Counted from the stretch's first letter, positions 9,186-18,633 are shown. The stretch: 64,000 nucleotides of DNA from Celeribacter sp. PS-C1 (GCF_019429625.1 NZ_JAHXRW010000006.1:62001-126000); one strand, 5' to 3'. The notes: generated by a model not told the origin, from the sequence alone. Numbers and translations are program-made.

Positions 9186-10538
9186 ATGGCAACAGCCCTC
9201 ATTCTTTTGGCCGCCGGCCAAGGCACACGGATGAATTCCGACCTGCCCAAGGTCCTGCACCCGATCGGCAACGCGCCGATGTTTGCCCATGCACTGGCTT
9301 CGGGCGCAGCTCTCGACCCTGAACGCACGGTCTTGGTCGTGGGTCACGGCGGCGATCAGGTGGCGGCAGAAGCCGCAAAGATCGACGAGGAAATCGTGAT
9401 CGCCCGCCAAGAAGAACAGCTCGGCACGGCGCATGCCGTGTTGCAGGCAAAAGCGGCACTTGAGGGGTTCGAAGGCGACGCCATCGTGCTTTATGGCGAC
9501 ACGCCGTTCATTTCCGAGGACACGATCCTGCGCATGGCGGAGGCGCGCAAGTCGGCCGATGTGGTCGTGCTTGGGTTTGGGGCCAAAGACCCGGCGCGTT
9601 ACGGGCGTTTGGTGATGGAGGGCGACAAGCTCACCCGCATTGTGGAATTCAAAGACGCAACAGAGACCGAGCGCGCGATCACCTTCTGCAACTCAGGTCT
9701 GGTGGCGGCGGATGCGACTGTGTTGTTTGATCTGCTCGAACAGGTCGGCAATGACAATGCCGCGGGGGAATATTACCTGCCGGACATCGTTGAAATCGCG
9801 TGGAAAACCGGCAAGACGGCGACCGCGGTCGCCTGTGACGAATCCGAAACGCTTGGCGTGAACACCCGCGCTGAACTGGCCCGTGCCGAAGGCATTTTTC
9901 AAACGGCGAAACGCGCGGAAGCGCTTGAGAATGGCGTCACGCTAATGGCGCCCGAAACAGTATTTTTCTCGCTCGACACCTATATCGGCCGCGACACGGT
10001 GGTGGAGCCCAACGTGATCTTTGGCCCCGGTGTGACCGTGGAATCCCAGACCCGCATCCGTGCCTTCAGCCACTTCGAGGGCTGCCATGTCTCGATGGGC
10101 TCGACCGTCGGTCCCTTCGCCCGTCTGCGTCCCGGTGCAGAGCTGGCGAACAACGCGCATATCGGCAATTTCGTCGAGGTGAAAAACGCCCAGATCGGCG
10201 AAGGCACCAAGGTGAATCACCTGACCTACATTGGCGATGCAGACATCGGCGACGGCACGAATGTGGGCGCGGGCACGATCACCTGTAATTACGACGGCGT
10301 CTTCAAACATCGCACTGTTGTGGGCCGCGATGCCTTCATCGGGTCAAACACCATGCTGGTCGCGCCCGTCACCGTCGGCGATGAAGCCATGACGGCCAGC
10401 GGATCGGTGATCACCTCCGACATCGAGCCGGGCGCCTTGGCGATTGCGCGGGCGAAACAGGTGAACAAACCGATGCTCGCGGTGCGAATGTTCGAAAAGT
10501 TAAAGTCTTTGAAGGCTAAAAAGCAAAAAGGGCAGTAA
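9186..10538 (+). CDS. glmU: Bifunctional GlcN-1-P acetyltransferase / GlcNAc-1-P uridyltransferase
   Basis: 450 residues; makes UDP-GlcNAc for peptidoglycan and lipopolysaccharide. The N-terminal uridyltransferase domain begins with LAAGQGTRM (8-16) and the conserved K22. The C-terminal half is a left-handed beta helix of hexapeptide repeats (about 250-430) for acetyl transfer, with NYDGVFKHRT near residue 365. It is followed by glmS after only 2 nt, so the two genes form an operon; glmM lies elsewhere in the window. Confidence 0.98.
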   Translation: MATALILLAAGQGTRMNSDLPKVLHPIGNAPMFAHALASGAALDPERTVLVVGHGGDQVAAEAAKIDEEIVIARQEEQLGTAHAVLQAKAALEGFEGDAIVLYGDTPFISEDTILRMAEARKSADVVVLGFGAKDPARYGRLVMEGDKLTRIVEFKDATETERAITFCNSGLVAADATVLFDLLEQVGNDNAAGEYYLPDIVEIAWKTGKTATAVACDESETLGVNTRAELARAEGIFQTAKRAEALENGVTLMAPETVFFSLDTYIGRDTVVEPNVIFGPGVTVESQTRIRAFSHFEGCHVSMGSTVGPFARLRPGAELANNAHIGNFVEVKNAQIGEGTKVNHLTYIGDADIGDGTNVGAGTITCNYDGVFKHRTVVGRDAFIGSNTMLVAPVTVGDEAMTASGSVITSDIEPGALAIARAKQVNKPMLAVRMFEKLKSLKAKKQKGQ

Positions 10539-10540
10539 AA

Positions 10541-12364
10541 ATGTGCGGTATTGTAGGGGTTTTGGGAAATCACGAAGCGGCGCCGATCCTCGTTGAAGCG
10601 CTCAAACGGCTGGAATATCGCGGCTATGACAGCGCCGGGATCGCCACCGTGTCGAACGGCAAGCTGGACCGCCGTCGTGCGGTCGGCAAGCTGGTGAACC
10701 TGTCCGATCTGTTGGTGCATGAGCCGCTCGCGGGCAAATCCGGCATCGGTCACACCCGCTGGGCCACGCACGGCGCGCCCTCCGTGGTCAACGCCCATCC
10801 GCACAAGGCCGGTCCTGTGGCCGTGGTCCACAACGGCATCATCGAGAATTTCCGCGAACTGCGCGAAGAACTTGGCAAAAAAGGCTATCAATTCGGGACC
10901 CAGACGGACACGGAAACCGTTGTCCTTCTGTGCCAGAGCTTCATGGACGCGGGCAAAGCGCCGGTGGAGGCCGCGATGGCGACCATCGACACGCTTGAGG
11001 GCGCCTTTGCGCTCTGTTTCCTGTTTGACGGCGAGGAGGACCTTTTGGTTGCCGCGCGCAAAGGCTCGCCGCTGGCCATCGGTCACGGCAAGGGCGAGAT
11101 GTTCGTGGGCTCCGATGCCATCGCGCTCGCTCCCATGACAGATCAGGTCACCTATCTCGACGAAGGCGACCGGGCGGTGATCACCCGCGACAGCCTCGAG
11201 ATTTTCGACGAGACCGGCGCTCAGGTGCAACGCGCACGCCGCACCATCGCCATGAACGCCGCCCGCATTGAAAAAGCCGGGCACAAACATTTCATGGCGA
11301 AAGAAATCGCCGAACAGCCCACCGTGATTTCCGAGGCTCTGGCCTATTATCTCAACGCAGATGACACCGGCATCGTGCTGCCCGATCCGGGGATAGATTT
11401 CGGGGCCTTCGACCGGATCATCATGGTCGCGTGCGGCACGGCCTATTACGCCTGTTACACGGCGAAATACTGGCTCGAACAGGTGGCGCGCATTCCGGTC
11501 GAGATCGACGTGGCCTCCGAGTTCCGCTACCGCGAACCGCCGGTTGCGCCGCGGACGCTGGCGATTTTCGTCAGCCAATCGGGCGAGACCGCCGACACTT
11601 TGGCAGCTCTCAGATACATGTCCGGCAAGGCCGACAAGATCGTCTCTGTCGTCAACGTCGCGGAAAGCTCCATCGCGCGCGAAAGCGACATCGCTCTGCC
11701 GATTTTGGCGGGTGTCGAGGTCGGCGTGGCCTCGACCAAGGCTTTCTCCTGCCAGCTGACGGTGCTCGCACTTTTGGCGCTGGAGGCCGCGCATCAACGC
11801 GGCGAGATCGACGATGCGACGCTGGCCCAGCGCCTCGCTGAGCTGCGCACGCTGCCGGGGCTTTTGACCCGCGCGCTCGATCTGGACGACCGCCTCAACG
11901 CCGTCTCCAACGAGCTGTCCGAAGCCACCGACGTGCTGTTCCTGGGCCGTGGCCCGATGTATCCCCTGGCCCTCGAAGGCGCCCTGAAACTCAAGGAAAT
12001 CAGCTACATCCACGCCGAAGGCTATGCGTCAGGCGAGTTGAAGCACGGACCAATTGCTCTGATCGACAGCCACACACCCGTGATCGTTTTCGCGCCGCAT
12101 GATGCATTGTTCGACAAAACGGTGTCGAACATGCAAGAGGTGATGGCGCGCGGCGGAAAGGTACTTTTGGTCTCTGACAAAAAAGGACTGGAGATCGCCT
12201 CCGACGGGGTTTGGCAGGCGGTGCAAATGCCCGAAGCGCCGGACTTTTTCGCTCCCCTGCTCTACGCCATTCCGGCCCAGCTCATCGCCTATCACACAGC
12301 GGTCGCAAAGGGCACGGATGTCGATCAGCCGCGCAATCTCGCGAAATCCGTAACGGTCGAATAA
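10541..12364 (+). CDS. glmS: Glutamine-fructose-6-phosphate aminotransferase (isomerizing)
   Basis: 607 residues; converts fructose-6-phosphate and glutamine to glucosamine-6-phosphate, the entry step of amino-sugar synthesis. The mature N-terminal nucleophile is C2 (MCGIVGVLG); the glutaminase domain covers about 1-220. Two SIS sugar-isomerase domains follow (about 285-420 and 455-590), with SQSGETADT and the C-terminal AKSVTVE. Coupled to glmU with a 2-nt gap. No glmS ribozyme-like leader fits in that space, and none is expected in Gram-negatives. Confidence 0.98.
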   Translation: MCGIVGVLGNHEAAPILVEALKRLEYRGYDSAGIATVSNGKLDRRRAVGKLVNLSDLLVHEPLAGKSGIGHTRWATHGAPSVVNAHPHKAGPVAVVHNGIIENFRELREELGKKGYQFGTQTDTETVVLLCQSFMDAGKAPVEAAMATIDTLEGAFALCFLFDGEEDLLVAARKGSPLAIGHGKGEMFVGSDAIALAPMTDQVTYLDEGDRAVITRDSLEIFDETGAQVQRARRTIAMNAARIEKAGHKHFMAKEIAEQPTVISEALAYYLNADDTGIVLPDPGIDFGAFDRIIMVACGTAYYACYTAKYWLEQVARIPVEIDVASEFRYREPPVAPRTLAIFVSQSGETADTLAALRYMSGKADKIVSVVNVAESSIARESDIALPILAGVEVGVASTKAFSCQLTVLALLALEAAHQRGEIDDATLAQRLAELRTLPGLLTRALDLDDRLNAVSNELSEATDVLFLGRGPMYPLALEGALKLKEISYIHAEGYASGELKHGPIALIDSHTPVIVFAPHDALFDKTVSNMQEVMARGGKVLLVSDKKGLEIASDGVWQAVQMPEAPDFFAPLLYAIPAQLIAYHTAVAKGTDVDQPRNLAKSVTVE

Positions 12365-12374
12365 CGTTCAAAAA

Positions 12375-12401
12375 GAAACCGCCCCGGAAGGGGGCGGTTT
12401 C
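12375..12401. terminator. Bidirectional terminator between glmS and the convergent gene
   Basis: Perfect 11-bp stem GAAACCGCCCC / GGGGCGGTTTC around a 5-nt loop. On the minus strand it is followed by TTTTTG, giving a strong terminator for the exported low-complexity protein; on the plus strand it lies 10 nt after the glmS stop. Confidence 0.85.
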
Positions 12402-12435
12402 GACGTGGACCTCTGGGGTCAGTGCGCTCTAAGGC

Positions 12436-13215
12436 TTAGACGTCGAGTTTGGACCGCGCGTAGGCCAACATTTCCGGCGTGATATCATCCGCGGTGATCG
12501 GACCGTTGCCGGTCGCATTTTGAGCGGCCACAAGTGCTTCGGTCAAAGCCTCGTCAGAAATCGCTTCTTCTGTTTCAGCCAATGTCGCCTCAGCTGCATC
12601 GAGAACGGCTTTGTCAGCCAATGCCTGCTCCAGCTCAGCCTTGGCTTGCTCCACGGCTGCGACCTGATCGAGGTATTCCTGATACCCCTCTTCGCCTTCC
12701 GCGACAGGATTCGCCTCAAGGTCGGCGCTCAACTGGTCGATTTCATCTGCCCAGTCAGCCGGGTCGGAAGACAGGTTGAGAGCTGCAGCAGAGGCCGCAA
12801 GATCGGCATAGCTGTCCGCATAAGCCGCATTGGCCGTATCGTAAGCATCCTCGGCTTCCTCATTTGCGGCGACTGCGCTCAAATATTCTTTGATCGGCAC
12901 CATCTTCGGATCGGAGGAATTCATGATGCCGTTCATATTGCGACCCAAGGAATTCAAAGACTTGAGCGACGCGGCCAGAGGTTTACCAGCCGGTTTTCCG
13001 GAATTGCCGCGTTCGGCACTTGCGTCCTTGCCGGAATTGCCGCGATCACCGGAGTTCCCGCGATTGCCGGAGTTTCCACGGTCACCGGAGTTGCCCCCAT
13101 TGGAGTTTTCGCTGCGTGCTTCTGCACCGTTAAGACCGCCGAAATCTGCCGTCACGATAGGCATCGCGTAAGCAAAGGCGGAGGCGGTCAAGACCAGTTT
13201 GATGAGGTTTTTCAT
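12436..13215 (-). CDS. Exported low-complexity protein with Gly-X-Y tract
   Basis: 259 residues from the ATG at 13213-13215 (AGGGAC upstream). A signal peptide (about 1-23) precedes a tract of GNSGDR/GNSGNR hexapeptides (about residues 40-66) that reads as consecutive Gly-X-Y triplets. The rest is Ala-, Asp- and Glu-rich with strong helical and coiled-coil character (about 100-225). No enzyme motif is visible. I do not recognise the family; a structural or surface role is plausible. It is transcribed towards glmS and ends at a shared terminator; its start is only 63 nt from the divergent AlkD-like gene. Confidence 0.8.
   Translation of the reverse strand: MKNLIKLVLTASAFAYAMPIVTADFGGLNGAEARSENSNGGNSGDRGNSGNRGNSGDRGNSGKDASAERGNSGKPAGKPLAASLKSLNSLGRNMNGIMNSSDPKMVPIKEYLSAVAANEEAEDAYDTANAAYADSYADLAASAAALNLSSDPADWADEIDQLSADLEANPVAEGEEGYQEYLDQVAAVEQAKAELEQALADKAVLDAAEATLAETEEAISDEALTEALVAAQNATGNGPITADDITPEMLAYARSKLDV
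13033..13104. repeat. 18-bp tandem repeat encoding GNSG(D/N)R units
   Basis: Roughly four copies of an 18-bp unit starting GGA(A/G)TT at 13033, 13051, 13069 and 13087, diverged at third codon positions. The unit is in frame with the exported protein on the minus strand, so each copy adds one hexapeptide. The fourth copy degrades after its first half. Confidence 0.8.
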
Positions 13216-13278
13216 TGTCCCTATGGCTCTCTTGTGGTTTTGGCTGAACAAGACTTACCTCTACAAAAAGGCAAAAAA

Positions 13279-13929
13279 ATGTCGATCACCGCAGAAACGG
13301 CCATGGAGACCTTGCATCATTCCGCCGATCCGGAGAAGGCGTCGGCAATAATCGGCCGCACGGGCACGTCGGAGGCCTTGGGGGTTTCGCCCCAAACGCT
13401 TGAAGATCTGGCCCGAAGCTGGCGCCAGGACGTCGGCTTCCCCGAGCGTCTCGATCTGGCGCGCGCGCTATGGACCCAGCCCGTATTCGAAGCCCGCCTG
13501 ATGGCCGCGAAACTTCTCACTCAGGCGCGCATCAGTGACGATGCCGCTGTCTGGGATCAGATTTGCGCCTGGATTTCCGAGGCAGAAACTTGGGCCGAAC
13601 TCGATGCTTTGGCCAGCGCCGGCGCACGTCGTATTGCGGTCGATCTCTCGCGGATGGCCATGGTGCATGAGCTCGCCAAATCCGAACGCGCGCTAGACCG
13701 TCGTGCGGCTTTGGGACTGTCCCTGCCCTTGGCGAAACTCGCGCATCCGACGGAGGACGAGGTGAACGCCATCGACGACGTGCTCTATTGGCTGACCTAT
13801 GCGCTTCAGGACCCGGACAAGGACGTCTCGCGCATGGCCGACAGCTGGCTCAAGAGCCTCGGCAAACATGATCGCAAACGCGCGAGCATGGTGCGTCGTG
13901 TCGTCCAATCGCGCACAAAGTCCGACTGA
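13279..13929 (+). CDS. DNA alkylation repair (AlkD-like) HEAT-repeat protein
   Basis: 216 residues, all-helical, with the pattern of HEAT-like repeats found in the AlkC/AlkD superfamily: [18 protein letters not shown], the [11 protein letters not shown] segment and a C-terminal [22 protein letters not shown]. AlkD homologues excise positively charged alkylated bases without base flipping. The start is the ATG at 13279 preceded by AAAGG; the open frame extends further upstream but overlaps the divergent gene. It is followed by moaA after 41 nt, with no obvious functional link. Confidence 0.72.
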   Translation: MSITAETAMETLHHSADPEKASAIIGRTGTSEALGVSPQTLEDLARSWRQDVGFPERLDLARALWTQPVFEARLMAAKLLTQARISDDAAVWDQICAWISEAETWAELDALASAGARRIAVDLSRMAMVHELAKSERALDRRAALGLSLPLAKLAHPTEDEVNAIDDVLYWLTYALQDPDKDVSRMADSWLKSLGKHDRKRASMVRRVVQSRTKSD

Positions 13930-13970
13930 AACGCTTGGCAGCCCGGCTGTCGCACCCTAGATTGAGCATC

Positions 13971-14984
13971 ATGTCCCACGCCCCCCGCCTCATCGACCCT
14001 TTCGCCCGCCCGATCACCTACTTGCGTGTGTCGGTCACGGACCGCTGCGATTTCCGCTGTGTCTATTGCATGTCGGAACACATGACGTTCTTGCCGAAGA
14101 AAGAGTTGCTGACGCTCGAAGAGTTGGACCGGATGTGCTCGACCTTCATCGATTTGGGTGTCGAGAAGCTGCGGATTACGGGGGGCGAACCTTTGGTGCG
14201 GCGCGGAATTATGACGTTCTTTGACGCCATGTCGCGCCACCTCGACAGCGGCGCGTTGAAGGAGCTGACGGTCACCACCAATGGCTCTCAACTCGACCGC
14301 TTTGCCAAGGACCTCTATGCTGCCGGTGTGCGCCGGATCAACGTCTCTCTCGACACGCTGGATGCTGCGAAATTCCAACGAGTGACGCGCTGGGGCCGCC
14401 TTGAACAAGTGCTGAGCGGCATCGAAGCCGCGCGCAACGCGGGCCTGCGGGTCAAGATCAACACGGTGGCGCTCAAGGGCTTCAACGAGGACGAATTGTT
14501 CGCCCTCACTGACTGGTGCGCCCGCGAAGATATGGACCTGACCTTCATCGAGGTCATGCCGATGGGCGATTTGGGCAACGAGGACCGCGTCGGGCAATAT
14601 TGGTCGCTGGATGACCTGCGCACAGATCTGGCCAGCCGCTATACTCTCACCGATCTGCCCGAGAACACAGGCGGTCCGGCGCGCTATGTGCGGCTGATGG
14701 AAACCGGGCAAAAAATCGGTTTCATCACGCCTCTGACGCATAACTTCTGCGAAAGCTGCAACCGGGTGCGCATGACCTGCACGGGCGAGTTGTTCATGTG
14801 TCTAGGCCAAGAGGACAATGCTTCGCTCCGCGACATCCTACGCGCGCATCCTGACGACAACGCGCCGCTGGTGCGCGCCATCGAGGCTGCGATTGCCCGC
14901 AAACCCGAAGGCCATGATTTCGACTATTCGCGGCAAAAACCCGACGGTCAGGTGTCTCGGCATATGTCGCACACTGGAGGTTAG
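13971..14984 (+). CDS. moaA: GTP 3',8-cyclase (molybdenum cofactor biosynthesis)
   Basis: 337 residues; radical SAM enzyme for the first step of molybdopterin synthesis. The SAM cluster ligands are C26, C30 and C33 (CDFRCVYC); the second 4Fe-4S cluster is bound by C260, C263 and C277 (CESC and the later FMC). The C-terminal double glycine needed by MoaA is residues 336-337. The start was placed at MSHAPRL to match family length; its Shine-Dalgarno is weak. Confidence 0.97.
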   Translation: MSHAPRLIDPFARPITYLRVSVTDRCDFRCVYCMSEHMTFLPKKELLTLEELDRMCSTFIDLGVEKLRITGGEPLVRRGIMTFFDAMSRHLDSGALKELTVTTNGSQLDRFAKDLYAAGVRRINVSLDTLDAAKFQRVTRWGRLEQVLSGIEAARNAGLRVKINTVALKGFNEDELFALTDWCAREDMDLTFIEVMPMGDLGNEDRVGQYWSLDDLRTDLASRYTLTDLPENTGGPARYVRLMETGQKIGFITPLTHNFCESCNRVRMTCTGELFMCLGQEDNASLRDILRAHPDDNAPLVRAIEAAIARKPEGHDFDYSRQKPDGQVSRHMSHTGG

Positions 14985-15033
14985 GGGACGCTGCCCCCTC
15001 GCCTGCGGCTCACCCCCGGGATACTTAAAGGAC
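14985..15033. repeat. REP-like intergenic element after moaA
   Basis: The stretch has a GC-rich symmetrical head (GGGGACGCTGCCCCC), a second GC-rich segment (GCCTGCGGCTCACCCCCGGG), then an A-rich tail (ATACTTAAAGGACAAAAG). From memory, elements of this shape (CCCCCGGGATATTT plus an A-rich end) recur downstream of genes in Rhodobacterales. Only one convincing copy was seen here, so its repeat nature is not shown by this window. Confidence 0.4.
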
Positions 15034-15064
15034 AAAAGAAAAGCGCCCCCAACCGGGAGCGCCC
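15034..15064 (-). terminator. Rho-independent terminator of the M20 amidohydrolase gene
   Basis: On the minus strand GCGCTCCC pairs with GGGGGCGC (one T-G wobble) around GGTTG and is followed by TTTTCTTTTG. It lies about 30 nt after the amidohydrolase stop and also sits downstream of moaA. Confidence 0.8.
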
Positions 15065-15093
15065 TCTCTTCATTGCAGCCCAAATACTCAGGC

Positions 15094-16257
15094 TCACGCC
15101 GCAGGCAGCCGGCTTTCCACCATTTCGGCATACCACGAACAGCCTGCAGGCAGGGCCTCGTCGTTGAACATATATTTCGGATGGTGCACCGGCGCGCCGG
15201 GGCCGTTGCCGACGATGATATAGGCGCCGGGGCGTTCCTCTAACATGTAGGCGAAATCCTCGCCGCCCATGACGAGCGGATATTCTTCGCATCCGCCCGC
15301 CACCTTCGTGGCGGCCTCGATGGCGTATTCGGTTTCCTGATCATGGTTCACCATGACCGGGTAGCCGAGGTGATAGTCCACAACGATTTCCGCGCCGTAG
15401 GTGGCGCCAACACCGGCGCAAATCTCTTTCAGGCGCTCTTCGGCCTGTTTGCGCACCTCGGCATCCAGCGTCCGCACTGTGCCTTTCAACAAGACCTGAG
15501 CGGGCAACACGTTATGAGCCTTGGACGAGGATTCTACGGTGCAAACGGAGACCACCACCTGTTTCGTCGGATCGACGTTGCGGGACGCGATGGTTTGCAG
15601 CGCCAGAACCAGATGCGCGGCGGTCACCGTGCTGTCGACCGTTTCATGCGGTTTCGCTGCGTGGCCACCTTTGCCTTTGACGTAAATCTCGAACTCGTCG
15701 GCGGCCGCAAAGAACGGCCCCGGACGGATCGCGAAGGTGCCCGTCGGCAGGTTCGGCCAATTGTGCATTCCGTAGACCTCATCGATGCCAAAGCGGTCCA
15801 TCAGCCCCTCTTCGCACATCACACGACCGCCGCCGCCGCCCTCTTCTGCGGGTTGGAAAATCACCACGGCGGTGCCGTCGAAATTGCGGGTCTCACAAAG
15901 GTATTTCGTCGCGCCCAAGAGCATCGCGGTGTGACCGTCATGGCCGCAGGCATGCATCACGCCCGGGTTCTTAGAGGCAAATTCCGAACCAGTTTCCTCC
16001 AGGATCGGCAGCGCATCCATATCGGCCCGAAGCCCAATGGTGCGGCCTCTGCTATCCGATTTACCTTTGATCACGCCCACGACGCCGGTCTTGGCCATGC
16101 CTTCGACCACCTCGTCACAGCCAAACTCGCGCAGCAAGTCGGCGACCTTTTTCGAGGTGCGCGGCAGCTCAAACATCAGCTCGGGGTTTTCGTGAATGTC
16201 GCGTCGCCATGCGGTGATTTCCGGCAACAATTCGGCAAGGCGGTTCTTGATGGGCAT
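15094..16257 (-). CDS. M20-family amidohydrolase (HipO/AbgB-like)
   Basis: 387 residues. Hydrolyses an amide bond, most likely in an N-acyl or N-aminoacyl amino acid. Metal-site motifs seen: LRADMDALPI, HACGHDGHTAMLLGA and PAEEGGGG, and a late GGEDFAYML. The ATG start (MPIKNRLAELL) was preferred over an in-frame TTG 7 codons upstream. It lies 45 nt downstream of the fused peptide-transporter ATPase and is probably co-transcribed with it, which suggests the transported compound is its substrate. A second M20 enzyme is encoded at 25044-26240. Confidence 0.92.
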   Translation of the reverse strand: MPIKNRLAELLPEITAWRRDIHENPELMFELPRTSKKVADLLREFGCDEVVEGMAKTGVVGVIKGKSDSRGRTIGLRADMDALPILEETGSEFASKNPGVMHACGHDGHTAMLLGATKYLCETRNFDGTAVVIFQPAEEGGGGGRVMCEEGLMDRFGIDEVYGMHNWPNLPTGTFAIRPGPFFAAADEFEIYVKGKGGHAAKPHETVDSTVTAAHLVLALQTIASRNVDPTKQVVVSVCTVESSSKAHNVLPAQVLLKGTVRTLDAEVRKQAEERLKEICAGVGATYGAEIVVDYHLGYPVMVNHDQETEYAIEAATKVAGGCEEYPLVMGGEDFAYMLEERPGAYIIVGNGPGAPVHHPKYMFNDEALPAGCSWYAEMVESRLPAA

Positions 16258-16302
16258 TTCAGTCTCTTTTCTGGTCAAGTCCGAACGCAGTCGAAAACGC
16301 GT

Positions 16303-18183
16303 TCAATATGCAAAGCCTTCGATTGGCTCCAAGACGAAGTGATCTTTCGCCACTTCGCGGTAGGTGGATTTGGCGGGCGTGTGATCCGCCGGGAAGATCG
16401 GCGAAGGGATCGGTTTGAACGAGAGGTTCGAACTGATCTTTTTGTTGCGCGGATCGGCAATCGGCACGGCGGACATCAGCGATTTGGTATAGTCGTGCTG
16501 CGGGTTCTCAAACACCGCCTGACGCGGGCCGATCTCGACGATCCGGCCCAGATACATCACAGCCGTGTGGTGGCTGACGCGTTCGACCACGGCCATGTCG
16601 TGGCTGATAAAGAGCATCGCGATGCCAAGCTCGGCCTGAAGCTCCATCAACAGATTCACCACCTGCGCCTGCACCGAGACGTCGAGCGCGGAGACCGCCT
16701 CGTCCGCGATCACCAGTTTTGGGTTGATCGAGAGCGCGCGGGCGATGGCGATCCGTTGGCGTTGCCCGCCCGAAAGTTCGTGCGGGTAGCGTTTCATAAA
16801 AGAGCGCGGCAGCTCGACACGGTCGAAGAGGTTGGCGACACGGTCGGTGATCTCGGAGCCATGGGCCAGGCTATAATTGCGCAGCGGTTCGGCGACCTGA
16901 TCGATCAGACGCACCTGCGGGTTCAAGGACGCGAAGGGGTCCTGAAAGATCATCTGCATGTCTTGGCGCAAGCGGCGCAGATCGCCCGGACCTTGGGCGA
17001 GCACCTCTTTGCCCTCCAAAAGCACGGAGCCAGATTGCGGCTCAACCAAACGCAAAACAGAGCGCCCGCACGTCGATTTGCCACAGCCACTTTCGCCCAC
17101 CAGTGACAAGGTTTCCCCCGGTTTGATCGAGAAAGACACATCCTCGACGGCATGCACATTGGCGACCGTCTTGCGCAACAGCCCCGCCTTCACGGGAAAG
17201 CGCGTGACGAGGTTCTTGACCTCCAGCACGGGCGCGGTGCCTTCAGGCGCATAGGGAACAGGTTTGATTTCACCCTGCGGCACGCCGATCAGACGCATCG
17301 GCTCTGGCGCGGGCTTGCCGGTCATCTCGCCGAGCTTCGGAACGGCCGCCAAAAGCGCCTTGGTATAATCCTCTTTCGGGGCTTCGAAAATCTCTTCGAC
17401 ACGGCCCTCTTCGACCACATCGCCGCGGAACATCACCAACACGCGGTCAGCCATCTGAGCCACCACCGCCATATCATGGGTGATAAACAGAACGGCGGTG
17501 CCATGTTCGCGTTTCAACCGGTCGATAAGCGCCAGAATCTCCGCCTGAATCGTCACGTCGAGCGCCGTGGTCGGCTCGTCGCAAATCAAGAGTTTCGGCT
17601 CACAGGCCATCGCCATGGCGATCATCACGCGCTGACGCATGCCGCCGGACAGCTCGTGCGGATATTGACTCAGACGGCGTTCCGGTTCGGGAATGCGCAC
17701 GTCTTTCATCAACTCGATGGCGCGCGCACGGGCCTGATCCTTGGTCATACCCTTGTGCAGCCGCAGCCCCTCGCAAAGCTGGCGTTCGATGGTGAACACC
17801 GGGTTCAGCGAGGTCATCGGCTCTTGGAAAATCATGCCGATTTCATTGCCTCTGAGCGCCCGCATCTTTTCCGGGTTCATCGCCGTCAGGTCGATAATCT
17901 GGTCCTCTTTGCGCAGCTTGATGTCACCCTCGGCGATCTTGCCTCCGCCGAATTCGATGAGCCGCATGATCGCCAGCGAGGACACGGATTTGCCCGAGCC
18001 GGATTCGCCCACGACGCAGAGCGTCTCCCCCGGCGCGATGGTGAAGGACACGTCCTTGACGCCCACAACCAAGCCGCCCCGGGTCGGGAACTCCACCCGC
18101 AGATGCGAAACGTCGATCAGGGCACGGGTCTCGGGCGTGTCTCTCGGCGTCTCTGGCAGCGTATCGGGAGTGGTGTCGAGCAT
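16303..18183 (-). CDS. Fused double ATPase of a peptide/opine ABC transporter (DppD-DppF type)
   Basis: 626 residues with two complete nucleotide-binding domains in one chain. Walker A motifs are GESGSGKS (about residue 61) and GESGCGKS (about 375), each with an LSGGMRQR or LSGGQRQR signature and a Walker B (LLICDEPTT and LVIADEAVS). Both domains keep the oligopeptide-type C-terminal extension (LMSAVP). It powers import together with the binding protein and permeases encoded divergently at 18634-22352. The start MLDTTPD was chosen over an upstream ATG, with AGGCGA before it. Confidence 0.93.
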   Translation of the reverse strand: MLDTTPDTLPETPRDTPETRALIDVSHLRVEFPTRGGLVVGVKDVSFTIAPGETLCVVGESGSGKSVSSLAIMRLIEFGGGKIAEGDIKLRKEDQIIDLTAMNPEKMRALRGNEIGMIFQEPMTSLNPVFTIERQLCEGLRLHKGMTKDQARARAIELMKDVRIPEPERRLSQYPHELSGGMRQRVMIAMAMACEPKLLICDEPTTALDVTIQAEILALIDRLKREHGTAVLFITHDMAVVAQMADRVLVMFRGDVVEEGRVEEIFEAPKEDYTKALLAAVPKLGEMTGKPAPEPMRLIGVPQGEIKPVPYAPEGTAPVLEVKNLVTRFPVKAGLLRKTVANVHAVEDVSFSIKPGETLSLVGESGCGKSTCGRSVLRLVEPQSGSVLLEGKEVLAQGPGDLRRLRQDMQMIFQDPFASLNPQVRLIDQVAEPLRNYSLAHGSEITDRVANLFDRVELPRSFMKRYPHELSGGQRQRIAIARALSINPKLVIADEAVSALDVSVQAQVVNLLMELQAELGIAMLFISHDMAVVERVSHHTAVMYLGRIVEIGPRQAVFENPQHDYTKSLMSAVPIADPRNKKISSNLSFKPIPSPIFPADHTPAKSTYREVAKDHFVLEPIEGFAY

Positions 18184-18633
18184 GGATCGCCTTTCGGGTC
18201 TGGTGGATTGAGAACGGCCCCCGCGCGGCTCAACGGTGGCCAGAGCCGTCCCCATGACGACGTCATGAGGACCTGTCCCTCGACGCTAAGCCTGCCGCGC
18301 TGGAAGTGTCAAATCGGTTTGTCTGAAATACGAGCATTCGCTAAAACCGCATGCAAGGATAACGTAACGGTATGGAGCTTGTGCCGATTTTCTCAAAGAA
18401 ACCGCCTTGCTTCGCCTAAGATTTTATCATTCGATAAATTTATAGCCGCGCAGCCCGGCGAGTCGCCTTGCCCTCGGCAAGACCGCTCGCTCAGGTTGCG
18501 TCAGGCTCGATAAAAAGGAACGAGTTCAAGGAAGTCCGGCGGGATATCTTAAAACGTGCGGTTCACGCACTGGTCCAAACTCTGATTGAATTAGAAGGGC
18601 CCGATGCCGGTTCAACAAGGAGAGGTTGTTATA
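18184..18633. other. 450-bp divergent intergenic region of the peptide transporter
   Basis: No gene is seen here. It must hold the promoters of both the leftward ATPase/amidohydrolase unit and the rightward binding-protein/permease unit. The middle (18400-18445) is AT-rich and contains a palindrome listed separately. The plus-strand leader ends with AAGGAGAGG before the binding-protein ATG. Confidence 0.7.
18423..18438. promoter_or_regulatory. Palindrome TTTATC-N4-GATAAA, candidate operator
   Basis: Perfect 6-bp inverted repeat with a 4-bp spacer, embedded in the AT-rich centre of the divergent transporter region. Spacing and symmetry fit a dimeric regulator such as a GntR- or LysR-type protein. 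No regulator gene is adjacent. Confidence 0.4.

Noticed and set aside
10289-12013. A 574-codon open frame antisense to glmU/glmS
   Set aside because: Its residues mirror third-position GC bias of the sense genes; glmS and glmU are certain, and no protein motif is seen in the antisense frame.
13033-13104. Short regular repeats considered as a CRISPR array
   Set aside because: The unit is 18 bp with no spacers, is in frame with a protein and encodes a hexapeptide repeat.
15343-18513. Long plus-strand open frames (587 and 453 codons) opposite the amidohydrolase and ATPase genes
   Set aside because: Antisense shadows of well-supported genes with clear Walker and M20 motifs.
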